From: Penelope pileata
Lineage: Eukaryota; Chordata; Aves; Galliformes; Cracidae
Direction of reading: 5' to 3'
Assembly (NCBI GenBank): GCA_013396635.1
Contig: WBMW01005537.1
Span: 1-64,000 of the forward strand
Length of the DNA: 64,000 nucleotides
The notes below the pieces were generated by a model that worked only from the letters and a program-made list of their open reading frames with translations, was not told the origin of the DNA and did no database searches. Each line of letters opens with the position of its first letter. Position 1 is the stretch's first letter. Shown piece by piece: positions 48,909-60,960 of this stretch. A program made the translations under genes and the position numbers.

Positions 48909-51900
48909 GGCTCACTGAGTACCAGTGATGGCTATTCCCAACCTACTGGATAATTTTTTTCTAATAATTGCAAGCAGCATTTGAAAAAAAAAGTAAAAAA
49001 ATAAAAATCTCAGCCCCCAGCATTCAGCTGCACACAGGCAAACACTTGGTGCTGGAAGATCTTGTCACTGTTTAGATCGAGTTTTCAAAGGCAGCCAGGT
49101 GTGAGAGTGAGTTGTGCTCCTTTTTAAGTAACATGCTAATGGCAATAGTGGGTTTTAATCATCTTGGTCCAATGGATTTATGGGCTCAGGTAAACCACAG
49201 CAATGCTCCTTTACGCACTTGCAAGCATTTTAGTGCAAAATTGGCTACAGTTGTTTTCCTTGTGTGTTGGTGTGTTTTTAGAAAACTGGTGAAATGGCAC
49301 GTTGCAACATGTGGCATTGCACTTTCACCCATGGGGATTTTCACCCACATTTGATCACACAGAAAAAACCCTCAGGTGCACTGAGCAGAGCTCTGATACC
49401 TGAGCCAGTGGAGTAAATATCCCCAAGCAGATTGCTGCTCTCCAGATTTGCCTCTGCTGATGGAGGATGAGTTATCTGTGAGCAATTGCACAGTGCCGTA
49501 TTCCAGGAACTTGGCTTCCAGTGCAAATTGCAGAGGGGGAGCATCCGAGACTCTTCATGTGTTTCATTCCAAATTTTAACTCGCCTGCTCCCATCCTGCC
49601 ACCTGATGTAGGCCCAGCTGACAATGTCTTATTCTCAGCAATTACAGCTCAGCAACATTATTAACCATTTGAAATTGGGTTTTATCAAGGGAATTGTTAG
49701 AAAATGTCAGTATCAAGCAGAGCCATCCTAGGCATGATAAAATATCAATTAAATTATAGTTTGGAAACAACTTCTTCAAACTTCCTGCTTCTAATCCCAG
49801 CCAGCTGGGTGCTCATCCTCCTGCAGGCAGGCAGCAGAGCATCACACGGTGCTACAGGAATGTGGGGCTCTGAGCACCTTGCAGCCAGCCCAGCCAGGCT
49901 GCAGGGCACACACCACCCCGAGCTGAATGCCCTCCACGTGTGTGTGAGGGCTGAGCCCCAGGCAGGGAGCCTGGCAAGGGCTGTGCCCATCAGCTCCAGC
50001 TCAGTGCTGCTCAGAGCTGCTCAGCCTTTGGCTCAGAGCTCTCAGGGTCCCCCAGCCCTGCTGGCTGTGAAAACACGTTTTTATCTGTCAACAAAAGACC
50101 CTTTGAGATGATGGAGAACCTTTTCAAAAAGTATGGCTTGCGGACTCTCACCACACTTCCAGTAAAGATTTATATCTTTGAAGCTTACGTGGTGTTGGGG
50201 GTCAGTAAGGTTTCGGTTTTCAAGTTACTTAGGTGTTTTCTGAAAATATTTATCTGAGACTGTGTTGCTATCTGCTAATGATGAGATCAAACATCCTGCG
50301 GTTCTCCTCGGTAGGCTGAAGGTTTGCTTCAGAGGTTGATGCGCGTTTCTCCTTTGCTGTGCACATTTTGCTGTACTCTTGTCCTTGCCTTTAGCGCTGG
50401 CAAATGCAAACAAGTGGGGAGGTGCTTTGGGATCCTTAAAGATGCAAGCCCTGAAATAAAACTTGTAGTATTCAGGAGTAATGCAAGGTGCTGCATTCTC
50501 GGTACCAGTTCTAAGTATAGCCATTCAAGCAATTCATTTGCAACGTCCTGCTATGGTAGTGCTTATTAAAATAGAATCCTCTTTGTAGTTTGGTAGCAAG
50601 AGAAAAATATAGCTATCCCATTCCATCCAGTGGCTTTGAAGGAGGTTTACCTTCACAACGTGCTTTCTAGGGATATTACCTTTGTTTTTCCTTGCGATCC
50701 GGGTCTGATATTTAATTACTTTACGTCTCTTGGTAGCCAATTCCCAGTGACCTTTTCCTCACTTCATTTTAATTTCTGTATATAAACGGCAGCGTTCAAA
50801 CTGCAGACAATCTTTGGACGCAGCAGCAGAACCCCGTAGAGAAGGAAAACCGGGCCAGATATTTTCCACCCGCACTCTGAGTCATCCTGGGGCTGTGGAG
50901 CTGCACCCAGCACACGTGGCTCAGGATGGGGATGGCAACGCTGGCACCTCCAGGCTGCGGTGCTGGATGCAGCTCCCACGGAGGCTGTCCCTCTCCCTGG
51001 TGTGGCTGCTCTGCCCCAGGAGGGCTGAGCAAGTGGTTGCAGCTGGACAGAATATGGGTCTGCAGTTGCTAATGCTGATTTTATAGCAGTGATGTGCACC
51101 TGTTTCAGTGGCCAACTGGCACTGTGTTCAGCCTAAAATGTGTGTGTAAGCTCTGCATTAAAAGAGGCATAGGAATTAGCGTGCATCAAACATGTCATTA
51201 GACACGTGCCTGGTAGACATAATGTAGGATAATGAACATGATCACAAGAATAAATTAATAACTGAAAATATTTTTTATCCATATGCACACTTAAAATGGG
51301 ATAAGAACTAAGTGACACTTGTGTCACCAGTTTATAATTAAAATGCAGTGCTTGAATGAAAATGTAAGCTTCAATTAGCCAGCACGACCCTGCTTCCGGC
51401 TTTACTTCCCACTGAAAAGCAACGATAACAAGCTCACATTTATTATCAGAGTTTTTCCTGGAGCTGTGCACTGAAACATGCTCACATCTGAGCCCTTTCA
51501 CTGAAGACATTTTTTCGCTTCAGCAGTTTGGCATGCCATACAAAGGCTCTCTGATTTTTAGTGATGTTCACCTCCTCTTACATAAAAATGTTTTCTGTGC
51601 ATATTATTTGGTTTTAGTTAAAGTCCAGGTGCACGGGTTACTGAAGAACCAAAAGGATGGCTCATCACATAGCACAATGGGTAATTATTGCTGAGCTTCA
51701 CTGTATTGCACAGATAAATCCCTTCTCGGAGCTCAGCATTGTAGCTGTGAGAGAGGGAGAAAATACCTACAGTCTAGCCCAGTGCTACAAGTGTGTGAAT
51801 AGACCCTCTGCTACATGCTTTGCCCTTTAATTTTAAACTATCCCAAGGGACAGAGCTTAACCATTTTGTTTAGAGATACTATTTTGCATTTTAATTTTAC

Positions 51901-54900
51901 CAGTGGGAAGTTAATACATACGTAAACTATGTGATCTCATCTGTTCCCCTGTTTTTATCTCAAGTCTTTCTATTTAGGTTCTTTATAAAACAGTTAAGTA
52001 ATTCTCTGAGTTTGGCCCCAACATTTAGCCAAGATTTATCTTGGTTGATGCAAGACCCACAGTTCAGCACTGCACTGCCTAGAACTTGAGCTCCTGATAT
52101 CTGCCAGGCAGACAGCTGAGCTCCCCGTGTGGGCAGGAGGAAAACCCAGGTGCCTTCAACGAGCAGCTCTGGAAACACTGTGCTGGGTGGGGGACTGCCT
52201 CCATCACCTTGTAGGAGGGTTAATGCTCAGCTGCTGCTCGTCTGTGTAATTTGGGTCCCTGGTACAGTGCTCCATGCAAGGGGCAATGCCATCCTCTTTG
52301 GTTGGATCCTTGAGTTTCCTTTTGAGAGCTGCTGACAATCAGGGTGCCTTCCCAGACGGTAGTCTTAAAAAGTACTTCAGTGTCAAAAAACCAGAACCTT
52401 TTGGACCAGGACTTACCCATCCTAGAGGACATGCAGTAGGTTCTTGGTTGGGCACTCCTGCACCATTCACAACAGCCCACATGGAGACAAGGTGACAGGA
52501 ATTGGAGTCCAAAATAAGCATGAGAAATGCCTTTGTTGATCAGTGCTTAGGGCAGCTGGTGAAAGGGATACAAGCCTAACCAGCCCCAAAATGGCAAGAT
52601 AACACACAGCAGGTGAGACTCAGAAAGTATACTTAGAGAATAGGTCCTGTGCTGGAGAGGGGACAACACATCCACGTGTCTATCCTTTGCAATGCTCGCT
52701 CAATACTTCAAGCAATTTTTATGGGCAGAATTCTTGCAATGTAGGAGTGGATGTCAAGATAGAAGAGCCCCACTCCCAGTAGACACACTCGCAGCTTTGG
52801 GTCAGGCTGGGGTGTGTGGCGTGGTTGGAGCCCCCAGGGACCCTTCACGTTGTAATGACTGCAAACCTCCTGGTTTTTCACTGATGTTATTCACATGGGA
52901 CAGAGTGACCTCTCCAGAAAGCCTTTCCAACAGCAGCAGCAATCTCTCTCAATAGCATTTAATAACTATCCATGGAGAAAATTACACTCTATTTAAAAGG
53001 CCAGAAAAAACATCTCCAGTTTAACTCTGCTGACTTTGGTAGAATTACACCAAAAATGAGTTTTGTCTGACATCCTTTCCCATACTAATGTTCAGTAGCT
53101 GGGCTGAAATCACCTTTCAAAGGCAGATAAACAAGTCTGAATGGTGAAATATTCTTTTAATTTCCCTTCGTATACATTCTTTTAGGTGTAGCTTGGAATG
53201 CTGCCCTTACAAGAGGCATTCCTTTAAATATTTATACAGCACCAATATGTAGCCACCTTCATACGTTTTTAATGATATGGTCCTTTCTAAATTAACCATT
53301 AGATAACCCTGTTCTATAGCATTCCCTATTTTATGCTGCCATTTCGCTACCCTTGGAGTTTATTTATTTAGCTGTGGAACAATTAAGATGTCAAGGCAAG
53401 GCCCAGGGGCACAATGGAAATTTAATTTTTAGAGCTCCTCCTCAATAGAGCACTGTGCCACTCGTGAGCCCAAGGGATCAACGTCTCTGCTCCACACTGG
53501 GCCATAGCCATCCACCACGGTTTCATTTCTGTAATTGCAGCTCCCAGGATTTAGTGGGGAGAAATACTGAAGCAAAACCCAGCAGAGAGGTGAAAGTGCT
53601 GCTGGCGGGCAGGCAGTGCTGCCTGGTTCCTGAAGATCTCCCTGGAACAGCAGGTGTGCAGGGCAGGTTTCTGGGTTTTCCAGAGACATTTCCATCTCCT
53701 CTGTCTGCCCCTTGGTCTATGTTTGTTACTGGGATGCAGTGGTTCTCTGAGGTGATTGGGATGAAGACCAATACCATCAACTCAGGCAAATGTCTTTATC
53801 TTTCCTTCAGCTCTGATTCAGACTAAAAACCCACAGATGAATAGAGGTTTGGCACAATCTATCTTGCGTGGGTTTTTATGAAGGTGGGATTTCTGACTCC
53901 TGTTCAATTATGCCACATTATCGTAGCAACGTGGTTTCTGCAGAAGCTGCTTGTGGTTTCCATTCTGGCTTCCATCCTCACTAAGAGGAGCTCAGAAAAT
54001 GGCAGCTCCCTGAAACCAGGGCTGCAGGACCAAAAACAGCACGTGCATCCCAGGGTTGGTAGGGATGCATACTAAAAGTAGGCTTCAGCAAGCAGGGCAG
54101 AGCTGTCCTATGGCCTGTAATGCTGAAAGACAGAGTAAAATCTCCCTGTGTGCTGTTTCATAAAGAAAAGTTGCACATATCAGAACAGAAAACCAACTGT
54201 TCCTTTTCTTGCCTGCTAAAGGGGCCTTACCTTGTACTTGCTTTGTAAGTAAGAGCTTAGGTTAAGTCAGTGGAGATTTTGTGTGAGGATAAAGGGCTCA
54301 AGGAACTACTGAAATGCCGTTGCCTTGGGTCATGGTGTATTGCAGAGGCTGCTCCATGAGCACATCCCTGCCCACGATGCAGCTCCTCTCCTGCTGTACT
54401 GAAGCAGTTATGTCACAGTCTCCTCTGCCATATCAGAGGCTTTCAAAAAGCACAGAGGTGTTTCCATATCTTTCATGTGCCAAAGCTGGTGTGATTTGTC
54501 TCCAGCCCTGACTTGGTTTGCTGGGTTTCTAAACATACGGGTAAAGGGACGTTGTATGCTCCATACAAAAGCTGCCCGGGCTTGGCATTCCTGCTGTGTC
54601 TCGCAAAAAGACGCCTGGCAGTGGCTGGAATACAGTGAACTCCTCTCTTCCACCAAGAGAAAATTCTGCAGTAATTTGAGGCTCTTCTTTTCGTTGCAGC
54701 AGTAATTTTTACTCCTTGTTTGCTGCAAATATGGTTACGTTCTCTCTGTTTTGGAAGCAAGCAGTCAATGCATCTGAAGTGCATACTTGACATATGTTTC
54801 TTTTCACATGCTGTCCTCCATTCGTTGCATGTAGCAGATGCTCAGTTTACCACTTCAAATGTATTCTTATTTACTAGAAATTATTTTAGAAAATAGCTGT

Positions 54901-55893
54901 TTGGAACCAAACATTTCCAGCCCTTCCTCTGGGTGTTGGGAGCTCCTCTCTGCAGCTGTCCGGGGTGGCTGCATGCAGATGTTGACAGGTTAATTTGCAT
55001 TTGAAGAGCTGGATGCAGCGAGCTAAGTGAGCCTTTTTCTTCCCTGCCTCTGAAGCCAGTCACTTAAACACTCCATGCCAAGTTCAGCCCCCGATGCTAC
55101 TCTTTTTAATTAACTAGAGCAACATCCAAGCTGAGCTTCGCCCATTGTTAGCTGCCCATTTATTCCAGGGTTGAATTAAGCCCCCTGACTCTGTAAAAGA
55201 AAGGATTGTATTCTGAAAATTGATTGTACGACCGCAAAACGCAAGGACAGTCCTAACTCACAGCAAGGCAGTGTGCACAAGCTGGTTTATCTGATTTCCA
55301 CCACACAGACCTGCTCCCAGAAACCACAGGTCCAAACCCTCCAGCTGAGGCCTCTGCTTTACCTGGCTGATACACACCACTGGAGTCAGAAATGCTTTAG
55401 TAAAAAGGAAATCCTGCTATTAAGAAAAAGGCACAGCCTGCACTGCTTGATCCCTCTTCCTGAAGAGTATGCTTTTTTTGTGTGTAGTTTTTTTTCCCTT
55501 TAAAATAAGATTGCATAAAGACTTTCAGCACAAAGACCCAAATTTAGACTTCAGTCCCTCCCATTGATAAAGAAAAAGGCAAAAGTCTTGATCCGCAACC
55601 ATGCTGTCATCCTTTAAAAGCAGTTGCTCCGGGTCTTTCATGTACCTGATCTATCCACATCAACTCAAAGCGTGATTTAACAGAGACCAAAAACTTTCCT
55701 GCTGCAGCGCGTAGAAAAGCAAACATCCAAAAAGCTGCAGCCCTGTCGCGATCAAGGCCCATGCACTTTGCTTCCTCTTCATTTTCCTTTCTTTCCTTTA
55801 GATGTCACAAAACTGTCAAGGAAAGCTACATGCAGCAGGTAGCACTAAACTGAACCTACAGAAACATGGAAAGGCATAATTAAGGCTGTCTCC

Positions 55894-55911
55894 TTTTTTT
55901 TTTTTTTTTTT
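55894..55911. repeat. T18 homopolymer
   Basis: An uninterrupted run of 18 T. It could be the tail of a decayed minus-strand retroposon, but no element body or target-site duplication is recognisable beside it. Confidence 0.85.
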
Positions 55912-57472
55912 GAACATTAATTTCACTGTGCTTCTCTACCATGTCCCTGCTGGGATCAGCTGTGGGCAGATGCTGCTCTCCCTTCTCCCCCAAAATCTGG
56001 ATTTCAGTAGTTTTCCAGTTCCCTGCTGCTGGTCCCTTTCCACCTGCATCTGAGGCTGCTTGTCAAGGCTGCCGTGGGACCCATTTGAAATTTGTTAGTT
56101 TTGATCTATACATAAGCATTATTACAACTCACACTAATAACACGTTGAACTCAGACTGCATTTTGGATCATCAGTGGCAAAAATCTCACTGGTCACAGCT
56201 GAGCACAAATTAATTCATCAACTCAAATCGTGCACAGCTGAAGTATGTGGAACCACCATCTTTCTTTAAAGAAAGCATTTCTTCAGGTCTAATTGCATCA
56301 AGTATGAAGTTTTTCTTAAATATATCTTTGTTTATGTTTGCAAGAGCTTAAGGGGCGGGGATAGGCATGGAGAATTCTTCTGTTGTCTAGGCATGATTCA
56401 GGTACCCATGGTGACGTGAGATCACTGCACATTGTCACCAACACAAGAAGATTATACAAGAATAGCTAAGAATAGAATTTTTGACCTTCAAGATTTTCTT
56501 ATCTAGAAACATTATAACTGAATAGCAACACAACCCAACTTGTCAACAAGAAGAAATAAAAGAAAAGTAAAACTAATTTAAAACCCCACAGTGGCAGTGG
56601 AATAAATTCATACATTTATCATTTCAGAGGTTCCCATTGCTCCTGCAACTTCTCCTGCAAGGTTTAAATTATTAGATTTTTTTTTCTTTTTACATTATGT
56701 TTACTCTCCTAAGAATAGAATATAATTTACAGAAGCTCATAAGGATGAAAAAGCATTTTCCTTTTGTGCTTTAGCTCAAGCAGTTAATGCACACAAATCT
56801 GCACCTTTTAGCTTTCCAAAACCTCCATTCGTACTGGCAGACTGCATTCATTCAATATGCACAAATTCATTTCAAAATCCTTAAAGGAAGAAGGATTATT
56901 ACTTGAAATTTCACTTACAAAATAGCATACATCTCAGGGTTTGGCACGAGGCTTCACCTGGGCCAGTCCAAGGGTGAGTTCTCCACAGACACCCTGGCTA
57001 GCTCTGGGCACGGAGACATTTGCACGAGCAAAATTCTTACAGTGAGGAAATGCAGGATGAGGATCTAAGCTTAGAGCTGGCAAGAACCTAGCAAAACGAA
57101 ACTTGGTACCAACAACTGCTAATATCCCAGGTTCTAACCTCAAAGGCGGAGAGTGATTTTTAAGCAGAGTTTTAACTCAACAAGCACATGTATTATTTGT
57201 TTTGCTCCAAAATAGCAGCCCGCGCCTGGTTTGTGATGCACTTCCACAGGGCTGGCGTGCGAGCAGGCAGCCTGCCCACACACAGCTTTGTGCACACACC
57301 TGAGCCAAAGTACCCTGAGGGCACGGTGCTCCTGGTGTCCCCGTCCCCAGCCCGCATGCAGGCCAGCAGGCCATGGCCGTGGGTTGCGGCCTAGCCACCT
57401 CACTGAGGCCTGAGCCACAGCTCAATGGAGGCCAAGCGCCGTCCCTGGAGAGCGCGGCGGGATGGGGACGCG

Positions 57473-57492
57473 TGACTCAGGCAGCTGAGTCA
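57473..57492. promoter_or_regulatory. Paired inverted AP-1/TRE sites
   Basis: TGACTCAG (57473-57480) and CTGAGTCA (57485-57492) are perfect reverse complements separated by GCAG. Each contains a consensus AP-1/TRE heptamer. They lie in a GC-rich patch (57200-57560) of the CACNG4 first intron. Binding by AP-1 or by Maf/NF-E2-type bZIP factors is plausible from the motif. Confidence 0.6.
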
Positions 57493-58164
57493 CAGCCCCC
57501 CGTGGCTTCTCCTGTGATGGGAGCGGCTCAGGCACCGCTGCACAGTCAAGATAGCGATTGAAGCCGTGATCCAGATTGTTGTGCTCAGAGCATTGTTTGC
57601 TTCACGAGGAGAAAAGCGCCTTGTGCTTCTCAGAGCTGAAAAAGGAGGGGAAAGCAGCCCCCAGGTTTCTACGCACAAAGACACTGCTAGCAAGAAAACG
57701 TAACAAATCTAAAGTGCAAGAGGAGGCCAGAGGTTCTGCTGGGCCCTTCAAAAATCAATGGCGTTACACCTGCAGAGTGCAATTCTCCAGTTACCATGAT
57801 TGGATCGCCCAACGCATGCAGCTTTCACATGTCTGTCAGAAGGCTCCTCCGCTCAGAAGGGCTGAGGAGCAGATCCCCGGAGGGATTTAGGTCCTGCCAT
57901 GGCTGAAAATCAGAACCCCAGCTAACAAACCCAGGCACTCTGCACAGCAAAGAGCTGAACCCCATGCGGGGTTCTGGCCTCGGGGGTCAGGCCTTGCAAA
58001 ACCTTAGGGCCAGTGTTTCAGGCTCTGCCCACCATGGGGACGGCTGTCACTGTGGGAGTCACCTGGATGGAGTGCATCCCCATGGATGCTGGCTTGTGAC
58101 ACTGTTTTAGAGCTAAGTGTCACCAGCAGATCCTCACCCTCCAGGAGGCTTTGCTGGATCGTAG

Positions 58165-58211
58165 CCTAGTGAATTCACTCTGTGGATCATTAGTGATCTA
58201 AAATCACTAGG
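58165..58211. repeat. Nested palindrome cluster of TAGTGA/TCACTA half-sites
   Basis: CCTAGTGA at 58165-58172 pairs with TCACTAGG at 58204-58211. Inside lie the perfect palindrome AGTGAATTCACT (58168-58179) and a second inverted pair TAGTGAT (58191-58197) / ATCACTA (58203-58209). Four copies of the AGTGA half-site occur within 47 bases. Confidence 0.8.
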
Positions 58212-60489
58212 ACGAGTATTTAGGAGCGAGAGGCCTGATGCATCTGCAGCACTGCGTGCAAGAGAGCTGCTGGAGCTGATATTTCGACACACCAAGTATT
58301 TTTAGAGCCATCCTATGGCGCAGAATTTTTAACTTCCATTTCACAGACCTTGAAGCCTGGCAAACTTTCATTAACATTTGATGCCTTGAAGTCATGCAAG
58401 GTTTCGGGGAAAAGGGAGGGGAAGGAGGAAAAGGAAATGCACCTTTTTGGAGCATGTAGGTTGCAAAGTTACCTTGAAGCTTAGAAAAAGCCTCCAATCC
58501 CCCTGCCCCCCCGTTCTTACCAAGTGCTTTTAAAGTACTCAAACCAAGCAGAGAGCATAGCCAGAATCCAAAATCATGGCTGTGTGGGAGAGTCCTGTTT
58601 AACTGAAAGCTGATTTAAGTTAACATGTTAAATACCTGGAATCTCTCTGGCCCTGGGGGAGATTCAAGCTCTGTTTGAAGAAAGATCTTCACCTTAAAAG
58701 GATTATGCCTCTCGCCTTTGTCCATTATTAGAGAACTTTGCTAATGTAGGGCACTTTGGCCCAGAAATCCCCAAATCATTTATAAATCCTCACGCCTCCA
58801 TCCTAGAAAGGAGAACCTGAGACACAGAGCTGTTAAAGGATTTGCTGATGGGAAGCAGAAGCTTCAGTCTCCCGCTGCACACACTGCCATTTCTGCTCAG
58901 CACAAAGTAAGGCTTTTCCACACAAATTTACACATGGAGAAAACAGTTCTTCCCTAGCTGGAAGGCAGACTTTCATTGGGAAAATAAATTACAAGAAACT
59001 TCATTTACCCCCCCCAAATACACACATATATACATCTCTTTGCACGCAACTGAGATTCCTCACAGGCTGTGGGAGTGGGAAGAGGAGACATATTTTTGTC
59101 TCCTTGGCAAAAATACATTGGCAGCATATCACTGAGTTGTAAAGCTTGAGTAAGAACCAAAACGCGGCCCCGTTAAGCGACACGGGTGTTGGAAAGCTGC
59201 CCTTTGGCTCCTGCACCCGTCTGCCAGGATGGTTGTAGGGAGGACACAAGCTGCTGGGAGTCTCAGTGTGGGGACCCCGAGTAGCCATGTGGATGATGCA
59301 TGGCTCAGCTCTGCATCACAGCAGATGGGTGTCCAAAGGGGAGAGGAGCTGTAAATCTCTCCCAGAGCATGGCAGGGTTCCCAGGCAGCCGGAGCTGCTG
59401 TGTACCTCTCAGGAAGGCTCACCAAGGTGGTGACAAGCTGGTCCTCTCCTGCTTTCAAAAGTCAGGAAGAAACACATTCCCCAAGATGCTGTTATAAAAG
59501 GGCAGGCTTTAATCCTCACAGGCAGAATACTTAGAAATTCAAGACTAATTAGCAGTCCATCCTACAAGATACAGAAGGCTCAGCCATCGGCTTCCAGCCA
59601 TGAGCATTTCCCAGCCCTACACCATTGGTTGCTCCATACCTTTAAGGTGCTGGAGAGAGGCATAGGGCTGATGAAGAGGGAGGGTTGCAATGGAGCCGGG
59701 AACTGTTGTTAATTCTTCCCAGTAAAGGAAGATTCCTTGGTTTTCTGCTTTTAGCTGTACACCTTCCTGGTCACTTCCATGCCACCCTAGGACAGCAAAA
59801 AGCACAGATCATTTCCAATTACAATGCCTGATTCTGATAAGGGCTGAGCCTCTCAGGTGCATTATTTAAAATCCAGATTGGATTGCCCAGAGCTATCCCC
59901 ATCACTATCCTTCCCTGAATCAGGTAGAAACATTGCATAGTAAAATACAGTCTGAAGTACTGAAAGAGGGAAGAACGTAAACTCAGAATTCTCAACAATA
60001 AAATATTCATGCATCTGTGCTTTAGTGCATTGTAATTTTGCATGATACGCTTTGCTTTTCAAGACTGACTAGATTAAGGCACTTCTGATTCATTAAACAC
60101 ATTTTCCCAAATGCTTTTCCCACAAATATTGTTGAGCCATCGTACTTTGTGGTATTTATTAGCAAGTGTAACACGGAAGTTACATCTTCCACAAACCTGG
60201 CAGAAACCTGCTTAAATGTGTTGCTCAATCACAGCAGAGAAAAAAAACAGTTCTAATGAATAATTAAAGCCTAAAGAGGTCATGCTGCTTTCGCAGTCTC
60301 ATTTTTATTCGTCACTGTTTCACTTGCATTAGGAAATAGAAAGTTTCAGGTGCAGGATCCAAACGAAATCTCTTCTGCTTTTGTTAATTCAAACAGACCT
60401 ATTTGGTAGCCGTCTACACTTCTATTTATTGAGTCATTCGTTAACTGTAAGTATTTAATTCAGTCCCAGGAATTATAAATTTCAGGCTC

Positions 60490-60960
60490 TGAATTTTCAT
60501 CAGGCAGTGCCTCATGCCTGCACCTCCTGGCAGCAGCGCGAGCGCCGACTCCTCGGGGTGCCTGCATGGAGCTGCGCAGGGAGGCGAGCACAGGAGGAGC
60601 AGCGCTCAGGGAGGACCCAGGTTGCCATCTGGTCCCCATCTCCGCAGGCACCACCAATCTGCCAAGCTCCCGCTTGCCTCCTAGGCCCTCTCCTTGCCTC
60701 CAGCCACCCACCACCACCCTCCCCATCTCCTCCTCCTTCTCCTCAGCTCTCCATCCTTTTCCCATTCTTCCATGCTTTCTTTCCTGCCCCCCTGCAGACC
60801 ACCTCCTTTTCCTCCCCACTCTGCCCCAAAGTGAAGCTGGCTCTCTCCCTTTCTCCCCCAAGCACTTGTTCCTGCAGAGCTGCTCATCACTTTCCTGCCC
60901 TTTGCAAGGCAAGGAGACACCAGCCCACCCCATTCCCTGCATGAGGCTGCCCCAGGGATG
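60490..60960. other. GC-rich then pyrimidine-rich patch in CACNG4 intron 1
   Basis: A short CpG-containing stretch at 60530-60600 passes into about 200 bases of C/T-rich sequence at 60690-60880. Long frames on both strands (160-198 codons) are explained by the low complexity and show no family features. Confidence 0.5.
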
